Source: JAZDGL01 sp043806975
GTDB taxonomy: Bacteria; Patescibacteriota; Minisyncoccia; CAYZDR01
NCBI GenBank assembly: GCA_043806975.1
Contig: JAZDGL010000050.1
Location: 1 to 36,322 of the forward strand
Direction: 5' to 3'
Length of the DNA: 36,322 nt
Shown: piece by piece, positions 1-8,343 of the stretch
Numbering within the stretch: position 1 is the first letter of the stretch
Layout: each line of letters starts with the position of its first letter
Made by a program: the position numbers and the translations under genes
The notes under the pieces: generated by a model
What the model saw: only the letters and a program-made list of their open reading frames with translations
Database searches by the model: none
Told to the model about the DNA's origin: nothing

Positions 1-1041
1 AAATCCGAAGAAGAGGGTCCGCCGATTTCTGCTTTTGGCGTGGTAATAACTTCTTTGAAGCAGGAGGATGCGGAAGCTATAAAAAAACAAATTCCTGAAA
101 TAGAAGCGGCATCAGGAGTAGTTCGGGCGATGGGTTCGGTAAAGTGGGACAGCCAGTCAACGGATACAACTTTTTTGGGAGTGGATTCTCCTGATTATTG
201 GAACGCTGAAAATTTAGAGGCGGAAAACGGAAGGGTTTTTTCCGAAGAAGAGAGCGTTGGCGCTTCTAGAGTAGTTGTGCTTGGGAGCGAAGTTAAGAAA
301 AATTTGTTTGGGCAGGAAAATCCGATAGGAAAAACGGTTAAGATTAAAAAAGAGAATTTTCTTGTCGTGGGGGTTTTGAAAGAGTATGGAACGGTAGGGT
401 TTCAAAACCGCGATAATCAGCTTTTCGTGCCGTTAAAAAGCGCTCAAACCCTGCTCTTGGGAATAAACTATTTAAACTTAATTGCAATTAAGTTTAAAGA
501 TGGGGCGGACATTGATAAAATAACAAAACAGGTTGAAATTGTTTTGCGCGACAGGCATAAAATAGAAAATCCGATAGATGATGATTTTACTGTTAGAAGC
601 TCTCAACAGGCGCTGGAAACCCTAACTTCGGTAACTGATGCTTTGAAATTTTTCTTGGCGGGGATTGCGGCGATTTCTTTGGTGGTAGGAGGAATTGGAA
701 TTATGAACATTATGTTGATTTCTGTAGTTGAAAGGACGAGAGAAATAGGATTAAGAAAGGCTGTCGGCGCGACAAATGGGAATATCTTATTGCAATTTTT
801 GGCGGAGACTATCATAATTTCGGTTTCGGGAGGAGTCGCGGGGTCTATTTTTGGGATAGGAGTTACATTTTTAATCGCGCTAGTCGCAAATTGGAAAGGG
901 TTTAATTGGGATTTTATAATTTCCCCGCTGTCTATAATTTTAGCGGTGTCGGTTTCACTGATTGTTGGACTAATTTTTGGATTATGGCCGGCATATCAAG
1001 CGGCAAAAAAAGATCCGATAGATGCTTTAAGGTATGAATAA
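1..1041 (+). CDS. ABC transporter permease, MacB/FtsX type (5' partial)
   Basis: The reading frame is open from base 1, so the gene begins upstream and its first membrane helix is missing; the GTG at 40 is just an internal codon. What remains is a periplasmic-core-like domain (MacB_PCD type; 'VVVLGSEVKKNLFG' and 'PIGKTVKIK' are typical) followed by the FtsX domain with three membrane segments near the C-terminus. The cytoplasmic loop 'ERTREIGLRKAVGA', the hallmark of this family, is present, and the protein ends 'PAYQAAKKDPIDALRYE'. Family members work with a separate ATPase (MacB/LolD type) and usually a MacA-like adaptor, exporting peptides, lipids or antibiotics or acting as mechanotransmitters. 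The ATPase is probably upstream of the window. The substrate cannot be told. Confidence 0.9.
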   Translation, partial: KSEEEGPPISAFGVVITSLKQEDAEAIKKQIPEIEAASGVVRAMGSVKWDSQSTDTTFLGVDSPDYWNAENLEAENGRVFSEEESVGASRVVVLGSEVKKNLFGQENPIGKTVKIKKENFLVVGVLKEYGTVGFQNRDNQLFVPLKSAQTLLLGINYLNLIAIKFKDGADIDKITKQVEIVLRDRHKIENPIDDDFTVRSSQQALETLTSVTDALKFFLAGIAAISLVVGGIGIMNIMLISVVERTREIGLRKAVGATNGNILLQFLAETIIISVSGGVAGSIFGIGVTFLIALVANWKGFNWDFIISPLSIILAVSVSLIVGLIFGLWPAYQAAKKDPIDALRYE

Positions 1042-1048
1042 TAGCAGC

Positions 1049-1121
1049 GAGTTTCAAGTTAAAAGTTGCAAGTTAAGGAAAATTATTAGAATTCTTTACT
1101 TGCAACTTGCAACTAGAAACT
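1049..1121. repeat. Near-perfect inverted repeat between the two permease genes
   Basis: Two arms of about 28 bases (1050-1078 and 1094-1121) are reverse complements with only a few mismatches, around a 15-base centre. The shared core reads acttgcaactt. It would form a long hairpin in the permease mRNA. It lies between two genes probably in one transcript, so it may attenuate or stabilise the message, or simply be a small palindromic repeat of the kind scattered through this window. Confidence 0.7.
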
Positions 1122-1141
1122 TTTAACTATTTTATTAGCTT

Positions 1142-2386
1142 ATGCTGAATTCCTTCTCTTTTGCTATAAAATCGTTGCGATCACATAAATTAAGAACGGC
1201 GCTTGCGATGCTGGCTGTTTCTATCGGCATTGCTGCTGTTATCACGGTGGTGTCTTCTGGCGAAGGTTTGAGGTTTTTAATAAACAGCCAAATTGAAACT
1301 TTTGGAACAAACCTTATCCAAATAGAAGTAAAAATCCCAGGAGCTAAAAAAAATTCTACTGAAAATGCGATGGAAATGGCGGCTGGGATAACAATCACGA
1401 CTTTAAAAGATGAAGATAGAGAGGCGATTTTAAAGGAGTTTCCGCAATATATTGAAGGCGCTTATTCGGGATTTATGGGTCAGGAGCAAATTGTAAGACA
1501 GGAAAAGCGAAAAAAAACAATGATTTTTGGCACATCGGCTGGCGTTATTGATGTTGATAATATGGAGATAGAGCAGGGGCGGATGTACACCGAGAATGAG
1601 GAAAGGAGTATGGCTAGGGTTGCTGTTTTAGGTTCGGATATAAAGGAAAAATTATTTGGGAAAGAAGATCCCATTGGGCAGTCTATAAAAATTAAAGGAA
1701 AACAGTTTAAAGTGGTAGGAACTTTAAAAAGCCGAGGCGGTATGGCTTTTTTTAATTTTGATGAGATGCTTTATATTCCTTTGAAGACTTTGCAAAAGCA
1801 GATTTCTGGGGTTGATTATGTTTCATTTATTTCCGTTAAGGCGAAAAGCGGAGTTGATTTAGATCGCGCGACAAGCGAAATTGCGGATATTTTAAGAATA
1901 AGGCACAGTATTGATGATCCGCAAAAAGATGATTTTTCGGTTACCACAATGGAGGAGGCGATGGAATCGGTGGGAACTATTTTGGATGCTGTGGAAATTT
2001 TGCTTTTAGGAATTGCCGCAATTTCTCTTTTGGTTGGAGGCGTTGGGATAATGAATGTTATGTATGTAAATGTGAAAGAAAGAACATTTGAAATAGGGCT
2101 GCGAAAAGCTTTGGGCGCAAGTCCAAGAAGCATTTTAGCTCAATTTTTATGGGAGGCTTTGCTAGTTTCTCTTTTGGGGGCTGTTTTAGGAATTGCCGGG
2201 GCGGCGGTTTTATCAGCTGGCATTGCCAAATTTGCCATATCTAAACATTTTTCTTGGAAATTTACAATTCCGATTATATCAATAATTTTGGCGGTAGGGT
2301 TTTCAATGGCGGTGGGTTTGCTATTCGGGTTTTTGCCTGCAAAAAGCGCGTCAAAAAAGGATGCGGTAGAAGCGTTAAGGGGGTAA
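1142..2386 (+). CDS. ABC transporter permease, MacB/FtsX type
   Basis: A complete 414-residue paralogue of the preceding permease. An N-terminal membrane helix (about residues 18-38, 'TALAMLAVSIGIAAVITVV') is followed by a MacB_PCD-like extracytoplasmic domain (about 45-250) and an FtsX domain with three helices (about 285-405). The coupling loop 'KERTFEIGLRKALGAS' should contact an ATPase, and the end 'PAKSASKKDAVEALRG' is typical. Two adjacent permeases suggest a heterodimeric transporter or tandem duplication. No ATPase lies between or after them, so it is probably upstream of the window. A two-component system follows on the same strand, a common arrangement for peptide- or envelope-stress-sensing exporters, but a regulatory link is inference. 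No clear ribosome-binding site precedes the ATG. Confidence 0.92.
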   Translation: MLNSFSFAIKSLRSHKLRTALAMLAVSIGIAAVITVVSSGEGLRFLINSQIETFGTNLIQIEVKIPGAKKNSTENAMEMAAGITITTLKDEDREAILKEFPQYIEGAYSGFMGQEQIVRQEKRKKTMIFGTSAGVIDVDNMEIEQGRMYTENEERSMARVAVLGSDIKEKLFGKEDPIGQSIKIKGKQFKVVGTLKSRGGMAFFNFDEMLYIPLKTLQKQISGVDYVSFISVKAKSGVDLDRATSEIADILRIRHSIDDPQKDDFSVTTMEEAMESVGTILDAVEILLLGIAAISLLVGGVGIMNVMYVNVKERTFEIGLRKALGASPRSILAQFLWEALLVSLLGAVLGIAGAAVLSAGIAKFAISKHFSWKFTIPIISIILAVGFSMAVGLLFGFLPAKSASKKDAVEALRG

Positions 2387-2417
2387 AGGCGGCAGGTAAA
2401 CTAAAAATTTGAAAATT

Positions 2418-2535
2418 ATAGCTCTCGCAAAAAAATTCCGATATTTTCTCCCTTTGAAAAGGGAGATTGCCGTCCAAGACGGTCTGCCTTGGGCAGGAGA
2501 GGGATTTTAAAATAAATTTGTTTTGCGGGAGCTAT
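2418..2535. repeat. Palindromic element, family A, copy 1
   Basis: The ends are inverted repeats: left atagctctcgcaaaa (2418-2432), right ttttgcgggagctat (2521-2535). Inside are a C/G-rich palindrome (tctccctttgaaaagggaga) and the hairpin motif around acggtctgccttgggcag. It fills most of the gap between the permease and response-regulator genes. Related copies occur at 5052-5225, 7584-7678, 11863-11985 and, degenerate, at 12109-12190 and 22867-22940. No open reading frame is present, so it is MITE- or REP-like. Confidence 0.8.
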
Positions 2536-2538
2536 GTA

Positions 2539-2566
2539 TTTAATCTTTCCTTAATCTTTTTATAAT
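2539..2566 (+). promoter_or_regulatory. Putative response-regulator operator and -10 box for the two-component operon
   Basis: Two near-identical 11-base units, tttaatctttc (2539-2549) and cttaatctttt (2550-2560), lie in direct repeat immediately before a perfect -10 hexamer TATAAT (2561-2566). Tandem half-sites with an 11-base period covering the -35 region are the classic binding arrangement of OmpR/PhoB-family regulators, and the downstream gene encodes one. I infer autoregulation of the operon. The response-regulator ATG is at 2640, behind a good ribosome-binding site (aaaggag). Confidence 0.55.
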
Positions 2567-2639
2567 AAACTTTTTATGGAGCTTTAGTGGGGGTGAAATA
2601 AAAGTTTAAAGAAAAACAAAGCGAAAGGAGACTAAAACA

Positions 2640-3365
2640 ATGACAATACTTCTTGTTGAAGATGAAGAAAAAATAACTAGGTTTATAAAGCGAGGGCTGG
2701 AATTAGAGCATTTTACGGTGGATGTTGCTTATGACGGGGAAGAGGCGTTAAAGCTGATAGAAATAAATGGGTATGATCTTGTGGTTTTAGATTTAATGTT
2801 GCCCAAAAAGGACGGAATTGAAGTTTGTAGGGAAATTCGCAAAAATGGCATTTCCACGCCAATTTTAATGCTAACTGCTAAAGATTTAGTGGATGATAAG
2901 ATTGCGGGGTTGGATAGTGGCGCAGATGATTATATGGTTAAGCCGTTTGCCTTTGGAGAGCTTTTAGCGAGGATTAGGGCGTTGCTGCGGAGAGAAAGAT
3001 CCGTAAAGCAGACAAAATTGCAAATTGATGATTTGGTTTTGGACCCCGCGACTCACGAAGTGCAAAGAGCAGGCAAAGAGATTGAACTCACAAGTAAAGA
3101 ATATAGGCTTTTAGATTATTTTATGCGCCATCCGAATCAAGTTTGCACTAGGACTATGATTGGAGAGCATGTTTGGGGATATAATTTTTCGCAAAATAGC
3201 AATGTGATTGATGTGTATATTAGTTATTTGCGAAAAAAAGTTGATTCTGGTTTTCAAAGCAAAATTTTTTCAACTGTTCGAGATGTGGGATATAGATTGA
3301 GGGGAAATGTTGTAAATGAGAAAATCCAAAAAGTTGGAGATGCTGTTGCAGAGAAGCAGCGGTGA
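2640..3365 (+). CDS. Two-component response regulator, OmpR/PhoB family
   Basis: This 241-residue regulator has a receiver domain (about 1-115) and a C-terminal winged-helix DNA-binding domain (about 125-222). The phospho-acceptor is Asp51 ('DLVVLDLMLP'), with acidic pocket residues in 'VEDEE', Thr79 and Lys101 ('YMVKPFAF'). The effector domain shows the usual 'LTSKEYRLLDYFMRHPNQV' and 'VIDVYISYLRKKVD...VRDVGYRLRG' signatures. A charged tail of about 15 residues is extra. The start has a clear ribosome-binding site (aaaggag). The kinase gene follows after 13 bases, so they form an operon. It probably regulates its own promoter through the tandem repeat at 2539-2560, and perhaps the neighbouring permeases; the signal is unknown. 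Confidence 0.97.
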   Translation: MTILLVEDEEKITRFIKRGLELEHFTVDVAYDGEEALKLIEINGYDLVVLDLMLPKKDGIEVCREIRKNGISTPILMLTAKDLVDDKIAGLDSGADDYMVKPFAFGELLARIRALLRRERSVKQTKLQIDDLVLDPATHEVQRAGKEIELTSKEYRLLDYFMRHPNQVCTRTMIGEHVWGYNFSQNSNVIDVYISYLRKKVDSGFQSKIFSTVRDVGYRLRGNVVNEKIQKVGDAVAEKQR

Positions 3366-3378
3366 TTAAACGAAAATA

Positions 3379-5028
3379 ATGGCAGGGGAAGCAGAAAATT
3401 TAAAAGAAGTCAGCCGAATAAAGATATTTGAAGAGTTGGAGCAATGCGCCAATATTTTAAGTTTTATTCAGGAGATAATTTTTATTATTGATATTGAAGG
3501 AAAAATTATTGGATATAATAAAAATTTTATTGAATCAACCAGCGGGGACGAAAGTTTTTTGAAAAAGGATTTTAGGGGAATTTTGCGCCGCTATTGGGGG
3601 AATACTGATTTAGAAAAAAAATGCGAGGAGATGATTGGGGGGGTTTTAAATTTGGAGAGGAATGATTTTTTTAAGGATAAAGAAAAAGAAGAGTTTTTCT
3701 TGAAAATAAATACTCCGCTTGCCAAAGTTGCAAGAGGAGTTATAAATAAAAAAGAAGGTTTTTTTAGAGTAAGACCGTTTCCTTCTTTTGGGACAAATAA
3801 AGAATTGCGAAGGATTGTGTGCGTTATCAATAATATCACAGAGCTGAAAGCTATTGATGAAAATTTAAAAAAAGTTTCTAGCCTGTATGAGAAGGTTTTA
3901 AAAAATGTTCCCGTTGGGATCGTGACATTAGATAAAAACGGCGATGTTGTTTATAACAATCCATACACAGAGCAAACAGTGGGGGATAGGAAAGGCGAAA
4001 ATATTTTTTCAATGGATTTTATAAAAAAGTGCAAAATAACTGGAAATTTTAGGCAGTTATTTAAAATAGGCGAAGAATTTCATAAATCTGAGTGCAGGTA
4101 TTTTAATAAGAAAAAAAATAGAACATTTTATTTGGATATAAGAGCGGTGCCGTTAAAAGATAATTTTGAAGAGGTTTTGGGGGCGATAGCAATTTTTTAT
4201 GATGAAACTGAAAGTGTTGAAGCGAAAGGGCAGATTGAGGAGTTAAATAGAGGGCTGGAAAATAAAATTGCCGAGAGGACAAGACAGCTGAAAGATGCGA
4301 TTGATCTAAAAACTCGTTTTATCGCGGATGCTTCGCATGAACTGCGAACCCCGCTTACTATAATGAGGGGTAATTTAGATTTAATTGCGCAGAAAGAATT
4401 TTTAGATGATGAGTCAAAAGAAATGCTTGAATTGGTTGCGAGCCAAGTGGATTATATGGCGAAAATGCTTATTGATTTGACTATGCTTGCAAGCGGAAAT
4501 AAAGAATTTTCTGGGATGAAAATGAATAAATTTTCTCTTACAAAATTAGTAGATGAGGTTGCAAAGGTGTTTGCGGTGGTGGCATCAAATTATAGTATAA
4601 AAGTTTCTTTAAAGAAAAGTGGATCTTCCAAGGAGATAATAATAGTAGGAGATGAGGAAAAAATTGAAAGAATGATTGCAAACTTGGTTTCAAATGCAAT
4701 TAAATATGGGAAAGAAAATGGATGGATTAAAATTAGTCTGAATCGCGAAGAAAAATTTATTGTTATTGCGGTGGAAGATAACGGAATTGGAATATCAAAA
4801 AAAGATTTGCCGAATATTTTTGAAAGATTTTATAGGATTGATCAGTCAAGGACCAAAATCAACAGAATGAATGAAGAGGAAGGCGGGACTGGGTTAGGGC
4901 TTTCTATATGTAAGTGGATTGCGGAAATTCATGGAGGGTGGATTAGGGTAGAAAGCAAAGTTGGCAAGGGGAGCATTTTTAGAGTGTTCTTGCCGATACT
5001 TACAAGCTCTAAAAATTTAAAATCTTAA
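3379..5028 (+). CDS. Soluble PAS-PAS sensor histidine kinase
   Basis: 549 residues with no membrane helix or signal peptide, so it probably senses a cytoplasmic signal or works through a partner. Domains in order: PAS-like 1 (about 18-155, 'IIFIIDIEGKIIGYNKNF'), PAS 2 (about 168-278, 'VPVGIVTLDKNGDVVYNN'), a coiled-coil linker (about 280-312), HisKA with phospho-acceptor His320 ('DASHELRTPLT'), and HATPase_c with an N-box around Asn435/Asn439, G1 'DNGIG' (467-471) and G2 'GGTGLGLSI' (502-510). It should autophosphorylate and pass phosphate to Asp51 of the regulator encoded 13 bases upstream. All catalytic motifs are intact. The ligand of the PAS domains cannot be read from sequence. Confidence 0.96.
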   Translation: MAGEAENLKEVSRIKIFEELEQCANILSFIQEIIFIIDIEGKIIGYNKNFIESTSGDESFLKKDFRGILRRYWGNTDLEKKCEEMIGGVLNLERNDFFKDKEKEEFFLKINTPLAKVARGVINKKEGFFRVRPFPSFGTNKELRRIVCVINNITELKAIDENLKKVSSLYEKVLKNVPVGIVTLDKNGDVVYNNPYTEQTVGDRKGENIFSMDFIKKCKITGNFRQLFKIGEEFHKSECRYFNKKKNRTFYLDIRAVPLKDNFEEVLGAIAIFYDETESVEAKGQIEELNRGLENKIAERTRQLKDAIDLKTRFIADASHELRTPLTIMRGNLDLIAQKEFLDDESKEMLELVASQVDYMAKMLIDLTMLASGNKEFSGMKMNKFSLTKLVDEVAKVFAVVASNYSIKVSLKKSGSSKEIIIVGDEEKIERMIANLVSNAIKYGKENGWIKISLNREEKFIVIAVEDNGIGISKKDLPNIFERFYRIDQSRTKINRMNEEEGGTGLGLSICKWIAEIHGGWIRVESKVGKGSIFRVFLPILTSSKNLKS

Positions 5029-5051
5029 AGCATAAGCGGAGTAAAATTTTT

Positions 5052-5225
5052 ATATATATCTCCCATAAAACAAATTTATTTTAAAATCCCTCTTAATCTC
5101 CCTTTTCAAAGGGAGAAAATATCGGAATCCCTCTTAATCTTTCTTGCTGCGTTTCGCCGAAGCCCTTGGGGCGAAGGGGGATCAAAGGGGGGAAACATCG
5201 GAATTTGTTTTGTGGGAGATATATT
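5052..5225. repeat. Palindromic element, family A, copy 2 (composite)
   Basis: The inverted ends are tatatatctcccataaaac (left) and its near-complement ending at 5225 (gttttgtgggagatatat). The interior holds a c/g palindrome (tctcccttttcaaagggaga) plus a second insert with gcccttggggcgaaggggg. It is longer than copy 1, as if a second palindromic unit had entered the first. It occupies almost the whole gap between the kinase and the next gene. Confidence 0.75.
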
Positions 5226-5282
5226 TTAAGATTTTATTTTTGTTTTTTGAAAATTAAGCGAAAAAATAAGGGGGGTGATGGA

Positions 5283-6278
5283 GTGGACAGGTTTTATTTA
5301 GTGGATGCCATATGGAAGGGGATGGATTTCATTTTTTCCCAAATGAGAGAAGACGGAATCTTTCCGATTAGGGTTGGGAAAAATCAGTCGCTTTTGAATG
5401 CGGCTGAATTTATGATTGAGAATTATTCTTCTGTTGTTGTGTTGGGGTGCCTCAGCAGGTGCTTTACGAAGCACGGGTTTTTCTTTGACAGAGAGAAGAA
5501 AGAAAAATTCGCGTATTTAAAAAATGAATGCGCGGAATTATTTGAAAGAAAAACAACAGTTTGTTTTTTTTCTGATTTTGAATTCCCCGATGATATTGAT
5601 ATAACTTCTTTGGCGTCCTCCAATTTGATTGATTTGGGAGAGCCGAAGGAGAGGTTTAAAGAAACTTTGGAAAAAGTTTCTTTAAATTATTGCGCTGATA
5701 AAAATTCTTTTTTTGTTTATTTTTTTGATTCGCGAGAGCTTGAGGAAGGGGAGGTAAAGGAGGAAACGAGGAAATTGAGGATTGGCGATATTATTACGGA
5801 TGTAAATGCGGAAGCGTTTATCCGTAAAATGGAAAAAAGAATCCCCGCAATTGAGCAGGAAATTTTTAATTTTTTGAGGTTAAAAAAGTATGAAAAGAGC
5901 GGGTATAGTATTTATTATATCACTCCTATGTCTTACATCTATTTTGCCGCTAGATTGGCGGCAGAGGTAAGAAATAACAAAAGATGGAGATTGCTTTTGA
6001 TCGTAAGGGCTTGGGAGATTTTATTCTCTTCTATCCAAAAAGAATTTTCCCCATTGAATATCTCAATGGGGATATCATCATTGATTTTAATGGGAGAGGA
6101 AGATGTAGATGAGATTTTTGTAAATTTTATTCTTTCCTTTCAAGATGCTCAAACTGGCGCTTGGCCGGCCGAAGCGCTTTTCCATTATGGAAGGCGTATC
6201 GGGTTTTTTGGGAGCAGAGTTCTTTCAACTGCCTTTGCCATAGAGGCATTGTGCAGTTGTTTAAAAAAAGCTGGATAG
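5283..6278 (+). CDS. Unrecognised protein with alpha/alpha-toroid (terpene-cyclase-like) flavour
   Basis: 331 residues from the GTG at 5283, chosen because aagggggg lies about 6-7 bases upstream; the longer frame to 5166 reads through repeat element A2 and is unlikely to be coding. I recognise no named family. The protein is mostly helical, with no signal peptide or clear membrane segment. Two places recall squalene/terpene cyclase or prenyltransferase toroids: an acidic 'PDDIDITSLA' near residue 100, reminiscent of the class II cyclase DxDD motif, and a C-terminal 'FQDAQTGAWP...LSTAFAIEAL' resembling a QW repeat. 'DIITDVNAEAFI' in the middle also fits such helical barrels. An enzymatic role is not supported, since the DxDD spacing is not exact. 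The gene ends inside a bidirectional terminator shared with the convergent VanW gene. Confidence 0.6.
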   Translation: MDRFYLVDAIWKGMDFIFSQMREDGIFPIRVGKNQSLLNAAEFMIENYSSVVVLGCLSRCFTKHGFFFDREKKEKFAYLKNECAELFERKTTVCFFSDFEFPDDIDITSLASSNLIDLGEPKERFKETLEKVSLNYCADKNSFFVYFFDSRELEEGEVKEETRKLRIGDIITDVNAEAFIRKMEKRIPAIEQEIFNFLRLKKYEKSGYSIYYITPMSYIYFAARLAAEVRNNKRWRLLLIVRAWEILFSSIQKEFSPLNISMGISSLILMGEEDVDEIFVNFILSFQDAQTGAWPAEALFHYGRRIGFFGSRVLSTAFAIEALCSCLKKAG

Positions 6279-6299
6279 TTTTGTCTTCCAGCTTTTTTA
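6263..6299. terminator. Bidirectional Rho-independent terminator
   Basis: Stem aaaaagctgga / tccagcttttt with an 11-base loop and runs of A and T on the outer sides, so it terminates in both directions. It overlaps the last codons of the gene ending at 6278 and abuts the stop codon (6297-6299) of the convergent VanW gene. Confidence 0.85.
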
Positions 6300-7544
6300 T
6301 TCGTGCGGAAAATCTGATTTTGAGCGGTAGTAGCTGTAAAAAGTATCTTTGCGAATTAGTTTTTTCAGATTTTTGTCGTAAATTTCTTGGTATAAAACCG
6401 TTTTCATTGATCCGTTTTCGTTTTTATAAACAATGGATGGACATTTAATCTTTACTTCTCTGTCGTTTGCGGCTCCAAAGATATCAAAAAAAAGTTGCAA
6501 ATTTTCAATTCTCGCTTGGATTAAAATAGGGGAATCTGTGTCATTTTTGAATTTAAAATCTAAATTCGGACTTGCAATAGCGGCATCAGTTCCTTGCGGA
6601 GAATAATACCCGACTGGATAAGCGTGATTTTTTCTTTCAAGTATTTTCATTCCAGAATTTAATGCTGCGCGGAAAAGCGTGGTGGAAACTTGGCATAATC
6701 CTCCGCCAAGCGCCATAACTGTTTTTCCATCGCGGATGTTTGCTTCTAGTTGGTATCCTTTTTCGGAGTTTACTTCTCCGATTGTTTTTAAAACAGAGAA
6801 ATCTTCTTGCGGCTGGACAAATTTTCCGTTAATCTCACCCGACCCGATTTTGATATTAGTAATTCTATTTTTGCTTGATCCTGCAAAGCTGGTTTTCCCT
6901 GTTCCCAAAAGTGAATTTATGCCAAGATTATTAAGTTTTTCTAAAGTGATTTCTGCTAAAACTGGTGTTGTTTCTATCGCGCATATTTTTTTATATCCAA
7001 TTGCGGCGCTTTTTATTTTTTGGATAGTTTCTTTAATATCTAGCTCAATTCCTGGTTGGGATGGTGTTTCTTTTAGCTGGTTTTCTTCCCAATATATTTT
7101 GGAGTTAGGTGGCGTGATGTCTATTTCAGGTTTTATTTTAAGTAAAAAATCTTCAATTAGTTTTTCTTCAAAAGAAATTCTAAAAGAAGAACATCCGCTA
7201 TTTTGAGAAATTAAAGTTTGCGGGCAAGATAATTCTAGCGAAGAAATTTCTACCCAATTTTCAAGGTCTTCTTCGCTAATTTCCCAAGATTTTTCATTAA
7301 ATTGCAATTCAAGTCCATTAGAGATTATTTCTTTTTTTATTTTTTTGGCGATAAAATATGTTTCAGGAAATTCTATACCGTTTTTAACTTCTGCTATTTT
7401 TTTATAAGCGCAGGGAAGAGCAGCTAAATTAATTGTATTTTTTTTATTTAATTTTAAAAATAATCCTAGCGCAAATATTTGCGAAAAAAATAAAATTCCT
7501 AAAATTAAAATAGGAAAAAATTTAATTATTTTTTTGAATTTCAT
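6297..7544 (-). CDS. VanW family protein with N-terminal membrane anchor
   Basis: 415 residues. A lysine-rich start and one hydrophobic helix (about residues 9-30) form an uncleaved anchor or signal, followed by an extracytoplasmic region of about 200 residues (G5/peptidoglycan-binding-like position, 'ENWVEISSLEL') and a VanW domain (about 220-350). Diagnostic VanW stretches are 'NGKFVQPQEDFSVLKTIGEV', 'ALGGGLCQVSTTLFRAAL' and 'NHAYPVGYYSPQGTDAAIASP'. VanW was named for its place in some vancomycin-resistance clusters; its molecular function is unknown, and the family is common in Gram-positive-type and Patescibacteria envelopes. The gene stands alone on the minus strand with the terminator at 6263-6299. 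Upstream is palindromic element A3. Confidence 0.9.
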   Translation of the reverse strand: MKFKKIIKFFPILILGILFFSQIFALGLFLKLNKKNTINLAALPCAYKKIAEVKNGIEFPETYFIAKKIKKEIISNGLELQFNEKSWEISEEDLENWVEISSLELSCPQTLISQNSGCSSFRISFEEKLIEDFLLKIKPEIDITPPNSKIYWEENQLKETPSQPGIELDIKETIQKIKSAAIGYKKICAIETTPVLAEITLEKLNNLGINSLLGTGKTSFAGSSKNRITNIKIGSGEINGKFVQPQEDFSVLKTIGEVNSEKGYQLEANIRDGKTVMALGGGLCQVSTTLFRAALNSGMKILERKNHAYPVGYYSPQGTDAAIASPNLDFKFKNDTDSPILIQARIENLQLFFDIFGAANDREVKIKCPSIVYKNENGSMKTVLYQEIYDKNLKKLIRKDTFYSYYRSKSDFPHE

Positions 7545-7583
7545 TTATTTAAAAATAAAACCAGAAATCAAAAATTAAAAATT

Positions 7584-7678
7584 TATAGCTCCCGCAAAAT
7601 AAATTTATTTACAAAACCCCCTTCAATCCCCCCTTATTAAGGGGGGAAAATATCGGAATTTATTTTGCAAAAGCTATA
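7584..7678. repeat. Palindromic element, family A, copy 3
   Basis: The compact 95-base form of the family: left end tatagctcccgcaaaataaa, right end ttattttgcaaaagctata, with a central palindrome (ccccccttattaagggggg). Both ends and the centre are visible, so it is the simplest copy to use as a query. Confidence 0.8.
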
Positions 7679-7744
7679 GAAAAATTAGGTATTTTTGGTT
7701 TCTGGTTGCAGGCTTTTTCGCGGATAACGATATAACTAATAAAA

Positions 7745-8245
7745 CTATGATCCAACCACTCGTATTTTTTTCGTTTTAACCTTTTCTGCTTTTGGAAGGC
7801 GGATTGTGAGTATGCCTTGTTTATTTAAGGATGCTTGGGCGTTTTCCGCTTCTACATCAACGGGTAAAATTATTGATCTTGAAAAAGCGCCCCAATAACA
7901 TTCTTGGTAATAATAATCTTTTTCTTCTTTTTCTTCGCAATCCTCCCGCTTTCCCTTAATTGTTACCATATCATTGGTGATATTTACATCCAAATCGCTT
8001 GCGTCAACTCCTGCAATCGTTGATTTAATCACTATTTCAGAAGAAGTTTGATATACATCAATAGTAAGCTGCCCCTCGGATTCATCTTGCCATACGGGGG
8101 AAGTAGGCTTTTCTTCTATTTCTCCGTCATTTTCGTTCGTTATCTCTAATTGTCTTTCTTCTAGCGATTCCTCATTTATTTCTTCGCTTGGCCCTGCGGA
8201 TGAGCCCGTTATTTTATCTAAAAAAGATTTTTTTTGTTTAACCAT
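7745..8245 (-). CDS. Small heat-shock protein, Hsp20/alpha-crystallin family
   Basis: 166 residues: an acidic, low-complexity N-terminal arm (about 1-50, 'EEINEESLEERQLEITNEND'), then an alpha-crystallin domain (about 55-152). Family signatures include 'VYQTSSEIVIKSTIAGV', 'VTIKGKRE' and the C-terminal 'QGILTIRLPKAE'. It should act as an ATP-independent holdase forming oligomers in the cytoplasm. The start is supported by aaagga 8 bases upstream. An AT-rich stretch (8246-8343) separates it from the upstream gene prsW, with no heat-shock operator that I can identify. Confidence 0.95.
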   Translation of the reverse strand: MVKQKKSFLDKITGSSAGPSEEINEESLEERQLEITNENDGEIEEKPTSPVWQDESEGQLTIDVYQTSSEIVIKSTIAGVDASDLDVNITNDMVTIKGKREDCEEKEEKDYYYQECYWGAFSRSIILPVDVEAENAQASLNKQGILTIRLPKAEKVKTKKIRVVGS

Positions 8246-8343
8246 ATTTTTTTCCTTTATAACTTTATAAATTATTTAATTTTTTAATTTAATTTTGCAG
8301 CTTTATTTTTTGCCTACATTTTCATTATATTAAAAAAAAATTT

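Noticed and set aside
5166..5282. Upstream extension of the toroid-like gene
   Set aside because: It reads through palindromic element A2; a GTG at 5283 with a strong ribosome-binding site is a better start.
6679..7206. Plus-strand open frame of 175 codons
   Set aside because: Antisense of the VanW domain gene.
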